64,000 nt of DNA from Gnetum montanum (GCA_015680685.1 MNCI01017913.1:1818675-1882674); one strand, 5' to 3'; positions 46,687 through 57,803 are shown, counted from the stretch's first letter. Notes: generated by a model from the letters alone, not told the origin. Numbers and translations are program-made.

Positions 46687-48070
46687 TAAATTAATTAACT
46701 TTTAAGAAATAAATTTATCATTGGCACAACTATTAATCAAAAATTTAATTTGTTTATCTTCAATTGAACTTTCAAAAATCAGTAAAAAAAATTGAAATTT
46801 ACACAAACTTGATTTAGTTGATGTAGATATCTTCTTCACTACGATGGTAGTGGTTGGATTTTCCCCTTTGTTCATGTTTGGGTTGGATTTTTGATTTTTG
46901 ATTTGGTTGGTCCTTCGTGTTTTTGCTCAAAATTTTAGGTAGTTTTGTTTGAAATGATCTTCACCACAAATAAAACATCTAGATGTTGATCAAGCTTTTT
47001 TGGTTGGTGTCCCTTCTACCATTTCTTGTGGAAAAGTAGTTTGTCAAAGAGTTTCTTGTTAAAGGGAAACTCATATCTGATTCAATTCCTCATAATCCTT
47101 AACAATTCTATATGCTTCATCAATAGTTTGAGGATTATGGGCTCATGTTTGGGGATGTAATTAAGCATGTACTCCAATGAATTTTGAAACTAATTCTCCC
47201 TCACCTTGGCGACTTAAATATTGAGAAAGATCATAGAATTCCTTGTAATAATCATCTATGGATCACCTTCCTAACCATAAGGAATCAAATCTCATTTTTC
47301 AATCTTTAAGAAAAGAATTGGAAATAAATTTCTGTTCAAAATTTTAATAAAAATTAAGCCAATTTGTAATCAGACTTTGAAATCTTAGTGCATTCCACCA
47401 TGTTGTTGCAATTTATTTCAAATACAAGGAGATAACTTCTAAACATTCATGGATTGACAAATTTAGCATATCAAAGCAATTTTTCATTGTATCAAGCAAA
47501 TCCTTTGCCTTAGCATTGGATCCAGGGGCTCCATCATAATAATCTAATTTTACTTTCTTAGCATAAACTTGTGTCAACAATTCTCTAGGTGGATTAAGCA
47601 AGTTTCCATATCCTTTATCTACAATTTCAATTCTATGACCTATAGGAGAAATTTTGGTATCCTATTCACTAGTAGGTAGAGATTGTGTTTGGTGTGGATC
47701 CTTAGGGTGGAGTTGATCTTAGTCTTGATGTTGTTCCCTAGGTAGACTGTGGGTAGGATTTGAAGGTTGAATGCGATGGTTGATTAATTGTTTGATGGAG
47801 TCTACAAAGGAATCCATCTTTCCTTACATGTCTAACCATTTATCTTTTGAAGTTTGGGACAATTTCCTAATTTCCTTAGACATATTTTGCATCTTTGTCC
47901 CAAACCCTTAGTTTGAGTGATGAAGTTCTTCTTGAACATCCCTAATCCCATTGATTTGATCTTCAAGGGCATTCATCTGATCATTGACTTAGGCTTCCAT
48001 TTATCTCCAATTTATTCTTTAGGTTTTGAACATTGGTATGTTGAAGAAATTAGGTATGTTAAGAATACTT
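46687..48070 (-). pseudogene. Chromoviral gag, decayed
   Basis: From right to left on the minus strand come a coiled-coil-like N-terminus (NDQMNALEDQINGIRDVQEE near 47950), a linker, and VKLDYYDGAPGSNAKAKDLL at about 47540. Then come CFDMLNLSIHECLEVISLYL and ATTWWNALRF near 47400, and a degenerate zinc-knuckle zone near 46970. These are the usual capsid landmarks (F.G.....A..WL..ME..F, then A..WW). Only short stretches are open. It is followed by the protease. Confidence 0.8.
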
Positions 48071-48599
48071 AGCCTCTATGGCCCTTTTTATGGGTCTCAA
48101 AATTGTTAGTAAGTTGTAGAAGAAGTTGAAACTTTCATGGATTTCTTGTCAGTATTGAATCCAAATTATTTTTAGAACCTAAAATAATGAATTAAATGCT
48201 AATTTTCTATAATCAAAAAGCTAAATTTGACCATTCCATTGAGTCTAGAAGGTTCAAATCTATTGGAATTTATTTTTTTTAGTTGGAAACAGACTCTGGA
48301 TTCCAAAGTTATAGTTGTTTTATGTTTACAAACTTTCATGTTTTCCTAGACTTTCCAAGAGTTCACCCATCCAAATTCTACTCCAGGATGTGTATGCTTA
48401 ATGAAAAATTTTTTATTTCTCTTGTTACCATAGCAACAATTTTAATTTTTGTAAATAATTGTGCACATTTTCTATTTAAACTAAAACTCATGAGTGCAAA
48501 AATTATTTTGAAAAAAATTTTATCAGTTGATGGGAATTTTAAAATTGTCATCAATTGTTGGAAACATTTGATTTTTCCATCAACTAATGGATGACCCAT
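48071..48599. other. Chromovirus leader, nothing recognised
   Basis: AT-rich, with open stretches on both strands at 48283-48599 that lack any domain. Confidence 0.35.
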
Positions 48600-49020
48600 T
48601 CAAGGATCCACGCAGTAATGGACAACACTAGAGGTGGTGATGGGCAACATGGGAGGTAGTGATGGATACCACAAGAGGTGCTGATAGGTAGCATGAGAGG
48701 TAGTGATGGGTAACACAAGACGTAGTGATGGATGACATGGAAGGTAGAGATGGATGGTGCAATAGGTAGTGATGGATGGCATGGGATGTGCAGGAGGTAG
48801 TGATCGATGACATGGGAGGTACAAGAGGCAGTGATGGATGATGCAGCACAGATGGCAATGATGAACAACAAAGATGAGGCATGGTATTGCTGGATGTGGT
48901 TGCAAGTGAGGCATGACACAAGGTTACATGGTGCAAGGAAATAAGGCATGGATGATATAGGTGTAGATGGTGTGAGTGATGAGTGACATAGGGGCACATG
49001 GGCAATGACTACAAAGGCTT
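48600..49020. repeat. Degenerate minisatellite rich in gatgg / ggaggtagtg
   Basis: About 420 bp of imperfect repeats of gatggatg-g-catgggaggtagt in varying phase. The repeat keeps all three minus-strand frames open over more than 100 codons (His/Pro/Ser/Leu-rich), an artefact of composition and not genes. Confidence 0.8.
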
Positions 49021-49871
49021 ATAAGCAATGGTAACGATGGTAGTGAGTGACACGAAGAGACAACACAGTGCATTTTTTTTATTGCCCCTTTTTGGGGCTA
49101 ACCCCAAGAGCTAGGCCTATGGTTGGATGTAGGCCTCACCATGGCTTGGCTATAGGCCCTAGCATTTTTTTATATTATTTTACTATATTTTTTATTGTTG
49201 CTATTATATGTATATATATTAAAAATCAAGTCTTAGGTTTGAACTCAAGACCCCTTGTTTGATAATTTTTTAAATTAAAATAAAACATTTTTTATTATTA
49301 TTATTTTTTTAAAAAAATAATATACATTTTATTAATTTTTATTTTTCAATTGCATGTAAATCAAGAATGACCATATCATTCAAATAATAAGTTAGATTTT
49401 GATGCAATTGGTACCATTGGAATCATCTTAGAGAGTATTTCAAGTTAAATTGTAGATAATTCCACTTTAGTTAACCTAGAAATCATAAAATCTAAAAAAG
49501 TGAATGGTAGCTTTTTTTAAAAAAAGTAGACATTAGCTTTTTTAAAAAAAAAATTATACATTAGCTTTTATTAAATCTTAATACTAGTAAAAGATTTTCA
49601 TCAAAGAAGCTTAAATATTTTCTATTATAAAGAATTCATGCCTCCCAAACTTCTAGGCAATGTTTTGGTAGTTTAGTAGTTCTAAGACAACAAAACGACT
49701 AATAGGCTTTGTAATAATCCCAACAAACTTAGTAGAGTTCAAGATAAGATAAGGGAAAATAACTAGAAGTAAGTTTTAGTTATTTAAAGGTTTAAACACT
49801 TTCTTCTTTTCTTTGTATGATGATTTTTTTTAATATATATATATATGGAGTGACAATACTTTATCCAAGAG
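49021..49871. other. AT-rich leader segment with TATA-like run
   Basis: It holds long A/T runs (49280-49320, 49500-49550). A tatatatatata stretch at 49832-49847 ends about 25 bp before the antisense reading frame. No other feature is seen. Confidence 0.4.
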
Positions 49872-50692
49872 ATGGATAGAGGTGATGCAGGTGCTACTTC
49901 TGCATAGATTTCCATTCTACCACCTAGATCACTAGTTGTACCTTCTTTTTCTATGACACCTAGAAGAGGTTTTCTTTCACAAGAAGCATTGCCATTATTT
50001 TTTGGGTTTGTTCTAGAGACTTCTTCTTTCTCAATCTCAGGATCTTCTTATTTGATGGGAAAGATAGTGGTAGCTACTAAAGAAGAACTTGTACTTCTTC
50101 GATGCATTAGCCAATGAATCTTAGATAATAAACCCTATTCTATTCACGATGATATCTACCATTTATGGGAATCTCAGTCATGCAACTTCAAAGCAGATTA
50201 TGATTTAATATAGGCTAGAGTTCCATCATCTTTTCATCCAATTCCTAAGGATGCTCCAAATTTTATAAAAGATCTGAAGCAACTCATAGAAGAATTGGAA
50301 AGTGCAACATGCTATGCTACCCATCTAGTAACTCATGAATAGTTCCTTGAAATTGATAATGATTAATTTTAAGTAATACTTTTTATTTATTTGTTTGTTT
50401 ATTTTCTCATAACTCATGATTTAAAACTTGTTTCTTGTAGAGAAAGGAGAAGGAATGGAAAAAATACATGGATGATCAATTAATATAGATGGATATTTTG
50501 AAAAACCAACTTAAAATAAAGGAGGAATTAGTAGCTATAGCAAGGCATGCCATTGAATATATCAAACAATTATGTGATGGACTCATTGGATGCAAAGTAG
50601 TACTTAGCAAGGCAGATGTTACTACTAAAAAAAGAGAGTCCCAATTAATGATAATCATAGATCTTCTTGAGTCTTTCATTCATAACAAATGA
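49872..50692 (+). pseudogene. Antisense two-exon reading frame between 5' LTR and gag
   Basis: Exon 1 (49872-50372) starts ATG and reads MDRGDAGATSA, then LPPRSLVVPSFSMTPRRGFL, SYLMGKIVVATKEELVLLRC, DDIYHLWESQSCNFKADYDL and FIKDLKQLIEELESATCYAT. A 68-bp gap (50373-50440) begins gtaata, is T-rich, and ends tttcttgtag. Exon 2 (50441-50692) continues in phase with RKEKEWKKYMDDQLI, then MDILKNQLKIKEELVAIARH, and ends TGA. About 250 codons in all. Seven in-frame stops remain, each one transition from a Gln, Arg or Trp codon, and there is no shift. It lies opposite to the chromovirus genes. Antisense extra frames are known in some Tat elements. No domain is recognised here. Confidence 0.55.
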
Positions 50693-50922
50693 TCATAGTT
50701 TCATTTCTTACATTTTTTCCATTCTACTTCTTTTTCCTATTCTTCCTTTTTCTATATCCTACATAAATGTACTTCCTCCCAGTTCCCTTTTCCTGCAAAA
50801 TAAAGTAAAATAATATTTTCTTCCATTTTATTGTTTTGCTTAATATACTTATGTTCAATAATAATAAAATAAATTTTTTCTTCCACTTTGGCTCTTGAAT
50901 CATGATTTTCTGTAATACCAAA
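50693..50922 (-). other. Chromovirus leader with primer-site remnant
   Basis: Next to the LTR the minus strand reads tttggtattacagaaaatc (complement of about 50904-50922). It is recognisable as an eroded initiator-Met primer site beginning tggtat. Confidence 0.5.
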
Positions 50923-51433
50923 TCTGACATCCCATTCCCAGATGTCATAAAAATATGAACACTTAATCTATTACATTCACCATTTTCTTAGATACTATAC
51001 CAAAAACATTATAAATACTTAATAAATGAATTAACTAGAAAATAAATAATTAGTACCAAAGAATAAAACAAAAAAAATGGAAAGATTATATTAATAGAAA
51101 AGAGTATTATAACACCTTTTTTGGGTTGTATTCCTATGCCACTTAAGCCTTAGAGGCAATTTGGCACTATCAGTATGGTTAGTCTATCCTATTAAAAGGG
51201 TGATCAGTTGATTTTTGTCCTACTTCACTCAACTCCTGTCACTTGCCTTTCCTAGCTCTATAACTCTATGCCTAGCATGACCTCTAATCTCAGCCTTAAA
51301 TAGCATAGGTCAAACTTTTTCCCAAAGGATACATGAATAATTGTAACTCCTCATAACAAGGTAACCCTTCATTAGAAGGTTAATTACATTTTTTACAATT
51401 GTTTCCACCCTTAACAAGGGATGGAGTGTTACA
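50923..51433 (-). repeat. 5' LTR of the minus-strand chromovirus
   Basis: It aligns throughout with 36048-36557; shared blocks include ataaaaatatgaacac, aagccttagaggcaat, cacttgcctttcctagctc and aggatacatgaataat. The TG end is mutated to TC at 50923-50924. It is followed by agggg, matching aggag on the far side. Confidence 0.92.
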
Positions 51434-51438
51434 AGGGG

Positions 51439-52389
51439 TAATTGACCAGAGCAAACATAGAACTAAGGAGATTGGTAGTGGAAAATAGAAACCTCTCCAT
51501 GAAGGAGATCCATGCCCTTTGCCAGAAAACTATGATCGAGGTAGCCACCTAGAAATCAAAGGCTCTCCAATTTGAAATATTCAAAGATCATTACAGAGAG
51601 TAGGTTAATCTACAAAAGGAAGTGAATGAAAAATACATCCAGTTGACAAAGGAAAAATTAATTGAAGCCCTCCATCAACTCCAACAAGAAAGAGAAGTTT
51701 GGTAGCCTATCATTGATGGGATAGATGCCTACAATAAGGTGGAAATATACATGAAGGAATTGAAAATTGAGAAGAATATGGAATACATGGAGCTTGCTAA
51801 TCTCCAATAATCAAATCTGGCCATGTTGATTGTTGGATGGCCATGGTTAGAACTAGAAAAGTAGGTGGCTAGCTCATACTTGTTGTATGAGGCCAAGTTC
51901 AATCATCATAAAGACAACAAGAAAAATCTTGCAGTGGCAAACACTAAACTCAAATTTCTCAATGGAAAATACACTAATCAAAGAGCTATCACTAAGAACT
52001 TGGCCAAAAAGATGAATGATTACCAAGAGCTACAAAACACAATAAGGGTGTTTGATGTCAAATGCAAACAATTTGTTGCTTACTTTGTTAACATAAAGGA
52101 GATGTTTTTGGTAATGCCTTGTTCATGGGATATCCACATTCTAGCCCACATTGATGATGCTACATGGATTGTGAATGATCCATAGAGTCAGGAGGAGAAG
52201 ATGAAGCCATTACTAGATGTGTTTCACCTTTCACCAGAGGTTGTAGCTACAGTAGGATAGCCATAGACATCTCAGCTACTACATGTGCTTGAAGTTGATG
52301 AAGGTCCTTCAGAACCCCAACAGCCTCCACTACTTGGACTATCTAATCTTCTCTACTACCTTCATGCCATCATAAGATATGCTATCTAA
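51439..52389 (+). pseudogene. Extra reading frame 3' of integrase, second part
   Basis: It continues 34170-36047 after the chromovirus and its duplication (51434-51438). Early frames are broken but helical. From 51865 a 106-codon open stretch gives LLYEAKFNHHKDNKKNLAVA, LNGKYTNQRAITKNLAKKMN and VAYFVNIKEMFLVMPCSWDI. It then reads DATWIVNDP, a TAG at 52183, SQEEKMKPLLDVFHLSPEVV and a terminal TAA at 52387. The last 70 codons match 61696-61860 of the non-autonomous relative, including the NDP/HDP then EEK.K.LL positions. That match shows the frame was under constraint in the family. Function is unknown. Confidence 0.6.
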
Positions 52390-52572
52390 TTTTGAGTTGT
52401 CATGTCATGGTATTCAATTTTGTATCATGAACACCATAATTTTTGTAATGTGTTGATTTGTACACTGGGGCACTTAGTTTTATTTGTGGTGTAAAGTGTC
52501 AATCAATAATCTCATATCTTTTTAATTTTGTAAAGTAACACATGGATGATTTTTCATTTAGTCATTGGAGTA
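52390..52572 (+). other. 3' untranslated region of the Athila-like element
   Basis: Short non-coding stretch ending cattggagta directly before the 3' LTR. That is a weak polypurine tract, comparable to ttttggaggta before the LTR at 62124. Confidence 0.6.
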
Positions 52573-53508
52573 TGATGAGTGTCAAAGTGTTGCATCAACA
52601 AGCCCCCATTGATGTGGCCTCATCTATAGGCCTCCATAAACAAGGCCTTTTTTACATGATGTTGCCCTGTCAATAGGGCCATGTCAATGTAGCATTTAGC
52701 TCTGTTAATGCAACCCTATAATACAAATTATAAATACAAGTTCACATCCATATTTATGGGGGATATCAAGTCATGATGGTAGCAAAGATCTTGTAGTTTT
52801 TTCATTTGAAAGTTAGAATATTTCTCTAAGTGCTTGCAATAGGAGTCAAAAAGTATATGGATCCTTATTCAAGCATTGTTGTACCTAAACCACACCAATG
52901 TGTATGGCAATAAAGATGAACCTCTTGATCAAACCTTGTAGCACTTAGAATATATCAAATATTTATTTATGCATTCATTGTTTTCATAAACTATGAAATT
53001 AATTAAGCTAAATTATATTTTAAGCAATTAGTTAATTATTAAGCTAAATAGATTAAACACATAAGTATGACCACTTCGAGCGTAAAAATGTATTCACATG
53101 GTAATCCCAATAGCATTATTGCTTGGTGCACCCAATAGTGTAGCACATGGTAACCTAGTAGTGGATACATGGGTTCAAGACATGTACAGAAAGTAGAACT
53201 AGATGCTTATGTTAGGACTAGTTAGAGACTAGTTAAGTAAAATTAAATTAGTTATGAAATTACTTCATCTCTCTACTTTAATAACTAAGGAACATAAAAC
53301 AATAAAACTAATATGCATTAATTACACTTGACCATACCTTTGTACATCACATGAGTAATTGGGAAGACAATGAATGATCATTATGGCAAGGTTCACTTCC
53401 TAGATAGCTAGTATACCAAAAGACAAAGTCCATAGAATTTGACTGGATCATGCGTGAATGCTTTGTGATTCATGTGGTTGAGCATAGAGGTACCTTTACT
53501 ACTCATCA
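52573..53508 (+). repeat. 3' LTR of the Athila-like element
   Basis: It is colinear with 25432-26370 (tcaaagtgt, acatcaacaagcccccattg, ttaggactagttagagacta, gtacatcacatgagtaattg and others), with a TATA box at 52729 and AATAAA at 52909. It ends actcatca and is followed by the ggtga duplication. Confidence 0.9.
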
Positions 53509-53589
53509 GGTGACAAGTAAATGTTGAATTTTAAAAGGATGAAAAATTAGGATTTGATAAATGTGATGTAGTTCCTATGCTTAATTGTA

Positions 53590-54250
53590 TAAATCATGAG
53601 TGTTATGCATGATCTAATTATAATTTAGATAGAAGTGTTGAACATGCTATTGATATTTTTTGTTGGTACACAACCAGCTTCAAAAGCTCCTTATATATTT
53701 TCCACCTCTTAATTAAGAAAATTGAAAGTCCAATTAGATCAATTATTGGGAGAAGGGAACATTCAACCTAGTATCTCACCTTAGGGTGCACTAGTCTTAT
53801 TCATCAAAAATAAAGATGGTATGTTAAGATTATGCATTGATTATAGGGAATTAGATAAGGTGATGATTAATAATACCCATCCCTTGCCTAGGACTAATGA
53901 CTTGTTTGATTAACTTACTAGAGCATGTTATTTCTCAAAGATTGATTTAAAATCTAGTTATGACTAAATAATGATTACGAAAAAAGACATTGAGAAAACT
54001 ATATTCAGAAGTAGGTATGGATTCTATGAGTTTGTGGTGATGCCATTTGCATTAATCAATGTATGTACAACATTCATGGAATTAATGAATAATATCTTTC
54101 GAGAGTACCTTGATCAAATTATTATCATATTTATGGATGATATATTAGTTTACTATAAGTTAATAGGAAAATATGTTAAACATCTAAAATTATGGTGGAA
54201 GTTCTTAAAGAACATTAGTTAAAATAAAAATTAAGTAAATGGAAACTTTT
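53590..54250 (+). pseudogene. Chromoviral reverse transcriptase, decayed
   Basis: It begins near 53636 with VEHAIDIF then ASKAPYIFSTS and LRKLKVQLDQLLGEGNIQPS. It goes on with [47 protein letters not shown], and on 53971-54222 TIFRSRYGFYEFVVMPFALI and IIIIFMDDILVYYK with the MDD box intact. Several stops look like TGG or CAG turned to TGA or TAG. The first part overlaps a frame change near 53690. Confidence 0.88.
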
Positions 54251-54266
54251 TAAAGAAGTATCATAC

Positions 54267-54950
54267 GTGGGCCATATAGTATCTAAACAAGGATTACAAG
54301 TAGATCTAGCTAAATTTATCATAGTTCCAAGATTGGCTAGAACTAAAAGATGTTGCAATAGTTCATACATTCTTAGGCTTAACAAGTTTTACCAACATTT
54401 TATTAGAGATTATTCTACTTTGGTAGGACCCTTGTCTAACCTTTTGTACAAAACATGTGTGTTTAAGTTTGATGAAAAATCTAGGGAAGCTTTCCTCACA
54501 TTAAAGATGCTACTCATAATAGTGCCTATCTTGAGAATTCCAAATGAAGAAATACCATTTGAGGTATGTATAGATCCTTATGGAATAAAAATCAGTGTAG
54601 TTCTTTTAGAAGAAGTTAAAGTGGTATGTTGTGAATCTTGTAAATTACAAAGATCCAAGACAAACTACTCAACCCATGATTTAGAATTGTTGGTAATTGT
54701 TCATGCTTTGAATTTTTGGAGACACTACCTCTTTGGAACAAGATTTGTACTAAAAACATATCATAAAAGTATAGAAACCTATAGAGACAACCCATACTGA
54801 AAACTTGATAATAATGATGGGTAGAATTATTGGTTGAATATTATTTTGAGATTAAATATGTTCCAACAAAAAAAAATGTAGTGGTTGATGTCCTTAGTCA
54901 AATATGGATCGTAATGATTGTTGTTATGATAACCCCTATGGACGAAGAAT
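54267..54950 (+). pseudogene. Chromoviral RNase H, decayed
   Basis: An open stretch of 177 codons (54267-54800) holds MGHIVSKQGLQVDLAKFIIV (end of RT), then YQHFIRDYSTLVGPLSNLLY, IPFEVCIDPYGIKISVVLLE and STHDLELLVIVHALNFWRHY. The D, E and D sites are present. A shift near 54790 breaks the C-terminal end before integrase. Confidence 0.88.
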
Positions 54951-54999
54951 TTAAGGAATAAATAAAAGAATATCCTTTAAGATAATCCTAATAAATATT

Positions 55000-56357
55000 T
55001 TTTGTGAGGATTTATAAACTTTCCCCTAATGGTCCTTTGATGAAAAGACAAAGAGTATATATACTAGAAGAAAATTGGAGACATAAGATATTATCTAAAG
55101 CCCATGAAGTACCATACATTGGGCATCTAAGTTAGGTTAAAACTTATGTGATGATATGTAAATGTTATTTCTAGCTTGGAATGAAGAATTATGTATCCAC
55201 ATACACTAAAAATTGTCCAACCTACTAGAGAATAAAAGCTAAACAAAATAAATTGAGTGGATTACTATAGCCTTTGGAGGTTCCAACCTAGAAATGGAAC
55301 GATGTTACCATGGATTTCATTATGGAATTGCTAGTAACAAAGAAGGAAAATGACTCCATCTTGGTAGTGGTTGATCACCTATCAAAGATGACTCATTTTA
55401 TAGCTTTAATGTCTACAAATATAGTTTAAGAAGTAGTCCAAACATTTGTAGAGAAGTATTTTGGCTACATGGGTGTCCAAAATTAATCACCTAAGATAGA
55501 GATCCTAAGTTCATATCTGAATTTTTTTGAAACTCTTTTAATAAACTTGGGACCTAATTGAATTTAGCATAGTGTAACACCCTAAGATAGATGGCCAAAC
55601 AGAATGTGTAAACTAAATACTAGAAGATATTCTATGAAGCTACACTAGAAGTAGACCAAACACATGGGAGAATTACTTGCATCTAGCCTAATTTTCCTAT
55701 AATAATAATTATCAAAGATCCATACATCAGAAACCATTCAAAGTTGTATATGGATAAAATTTCCATACACCACTAACTTGGGCAGATCCAATATTGAGAG
55801 CAGGATGGAAGGAAGAAGAAATAAAAATAATGGAAAATATTGTTACAAGAGTTAAAAAAAATTTGTGATCTTCCCAAGACAAATATAAGCAATATGCAGA
55901 CCAACAACAACTTAAGAAGAAATTTGAAATTGAGGATCAAGTACTACTAAGAGTAAAGGCCACTAGGAGTTCCCTAAAAGTAGGAAGATATACTAAGTTG
56001 GCCCTAAGATATTGTGAACCCATTGAAATCTCAGAGAGCATTGGTGAAGTAGCATATCAATTAAATATTTCAACAACTTTAAAAATTCATCTAGTTTTTA
56101 ATGTAATTTTGTTAAATAAATTTCATGAAAATGATGTGCCTTATGTGCTATATTGAAATACTTTGTCACTAAGATCCAACACTAGCTTCAAGGTTAAACT
56201 GATTGTAATCAAGAATCACATAACCAAGAAGCTTCATAATAAAACCATCAGTGAAGTACTTGTCCAATGGTCAAATTATGATTAACAAACTTGGCAAGAT
56301 AGGGAGTTCATTCTTAAAACTTATCCCAAAATTTTTGATCATCAAGATATTGAATGA
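55000..56357 (+). pseudogene. Chromoviral integrase with chromodomain
   Basis: An HHCC-like block is near 55085-55230 (HKILSKAHEVPYIGH then NCPTY). The core begins WNDVTMDFIMELL near 55300, with VVDHLSKMTHFIALM. The DRDPKF site (55490) and the DGQTE site (55585) are shifted in frame. The chromodomain-like tail at 56206-56357 reads VIKNHITKKLHNKTISEVLV, QWSNYD, TWQDREFILKTYPKIFD and ends TGA. The pattern of L.NK.I..VLVQW, then TWE.E......YP..F marks chromoviruses. Frameshifts are frequent in the middle. Confidence 0.82.
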
Positions 56358-56539
56358 TAAATTATATCTATTATTAAAGTAATAAATTATATTCAATAAT
56401 TTCTACCTTTTGTTTGTACAAATGATAATGAAGATAATAATAAAGGTGAATATGAGGACCATAATGAGGAAGTAGTAACTCAGTAGTTGGACATATAGGA
56501 AGCACTGAAGGATGAGCTGGATGCCTAAGAGGGGTATAT
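56358..56539 (+). other. Chromovirus 3' tail and polypurine tract
   Basis: An acidic tail (DNEDNNKGEYEDHNEEVVTQ) is readable after the chromodomain in another frame and has an equivalent in the minus-strand copy. aagaggggtatat at 56527-56539 is the polypurine tract (aaggggggtagat in the other copy). Confidence 0.7.
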
Positions 56540-56904
56540 TATAACATCTTGTCCCTTGTTAAGGATGGAATTGTACTATAATTGCATAATTAACCTTCAA
56601 AAGAAGAGGTGCCTCATTATGAGGAGTTTCAATTATTCACGATACCCTAGAGAATGGGTTGGACCTATGGCATTTAAGGTCAATCTTAGAGGTTGTGCTA
56701 GCATGGAGTTGTGAAGCCAAGATTAGAAAGTGACAGGAGCTAGCATAAGCAAGACAATAAGGGACTAATCATCTCTTTAGCTGGATAGCCTAACTATGGT
56801 GGCAATACTAGATTATCTCCAAAGGTCTTAAGTGGCATAGGAAGATAACCTATAGGAGCATTACAATGTATCATTTAAAATGAATAAAATATTTCCTTGC
56901 TCTC
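56540..56904 (+). repeat. 3' LTR of the plus-strand chromovirus, left part
   Basis: It starts tataacatcttgtcccttg (first G mutated) and is the inverted match of 36190-36557 and 51070-51433. It is broken at 56904 by the non-autonomous element and continues after the duplication at 63009-63138. Confidence 0.88.
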
Positions 56905-57784
56905 TAATGAATTGTAGTTTGCCAAGCCCCAATATTGGGTATGTGATATCAAGTACATGATATTGAGTACCCAATATCTTAGCTTAGATACAATATTGTA
57001 TACATGATATCATGATTCCTATGTTGGCCTATAAATATAGCACTCAAGTGCATGGGGAAGAGTCACTTTCTAGTAAGTCTTTAGGTTGAGTCTTTTTGTT
57101 AGTTTTTAGTTAGATTTCAATTCCTTTTCAAGTGCATGCTTGTAGTGTGATGCTTGTAATTGTATGGAGCCTTTGCTTGAGTGTGCTGTACTTGGACACA
57201 TACATAATCTACAATAAAGATCAAGATTACTCTATCATTAAAGCATTCACCTCATTTCTAATTGTTTAATTTTTAATTATTATTTATTTTTTTCTTAGTT
57301 AATATTTCTTTTATCATCATTTACTCTTCCTATTGTTAACATGAAATGAATATGTCTTAATCACTAACATTTAAGTGTAACTACGTGGTAACCTAGTAGC
57401 GTGTTAAGTAGTGCTTCAAGTAAATATGCACTTGGTAATCCAAGAAATAGTACACAAAGTCCAAGATGTGCATGGATTATTAGGGAAAAATGCTCATCAC
57501 ACTTAGGCTAGCTTAGATTTTATTTTCGATTTCTTATTAATTTAATCAAGTTATTTCTCATTGTCTTTAGGAGTAGCATAATATTAGAAATTACATCATA
57601 CACCTCACTTTGGACCAAACCATATGTGACAAAGAAAATACTAGTTTAGGTTGGAAGAAAATGAACTATGATCAATGTAGAACTATCTAGGTGCCACAAC
57701 TAGTCTATTCATGAAGTTTGACTAGATCGCATGTACACGTTCATATTCGTATGGTTGAGTGTAGGGGTACCTCATCACCCATCA
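56905..57784 (+). repeat. 5' LTR of the non-autonomous element
   Basis: It matches 62124-63003 without net length change; the first TG is mutated to TA. A TATAAATA is at 57030 and an AATAAA at 57213. It ends catcaccca-tca. Confidence 0.92.
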
Positions 57785-57785
57785 T

Positions 57786-57803
57786 TGGTACCATTGTTGA
57801 GGA
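57786..57803 (+). other. Primer-binding site, tRNA-Asp type
   Basis: tggtaccattgttgagga differs from the tRNA-Asp primer site tggcgccgttgccgggga only by C-to-T and G-to-A changes, at six of 18 places. It supports placing both related elements near Athila. Confidence 0.75.

Larger units (their letters stand above)
36048..51433 (-). mobile_element. Chromoviral Ty3/gypsy element, minus strand, split by copia
   Basis: LTRs of 510 bp (36048-36557) and 511 bp (50923-51433) are flanked by aggag and agggg, a 5-bp duplication with one mismatch. On the minus strand come a primer-site remnant, an antisense spliced frame, gag, protease, RT, RNase H, integrase, a chromodomain-like tail and a polypurine tract. 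The copia element at 38871-45668 interrupts RT. Without it the element is about 8.6 kb. It lies inside the extra reading frame of the Athila-like element. Confidence 0.92.
25432..53508 (+). mobile_element. Athila-like Ty3/gypsy element with nested insertions
   Basis: LTRs of 939 bp (25432-26370) and 936 bp (52573-53508) both begin TGATGA and end CTCATCA. They are flanked by agtga on the left and ggtga on the right, a target duplication with one mismatch. Inside, plus strand, come a tRNA-Asp-like primer site, gag, protease, RT, RNase H, integrase and a long extra reading frame. Removing the 15.4-kb chromovirus inserted at 36048-51433 leaves an element of about 12.7 kb, large for the superfamily. 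All genes are broken. Confidence 0.9.

Noticed and set aside
48584-49005. Three overlapping minus-strand open stretches of 104-137 codons rich in His, Pro and Ser
   Set aside because: All three frames are open at once because of the gatgg/ggaggtagtg minisatellite. This is composition, not coding.
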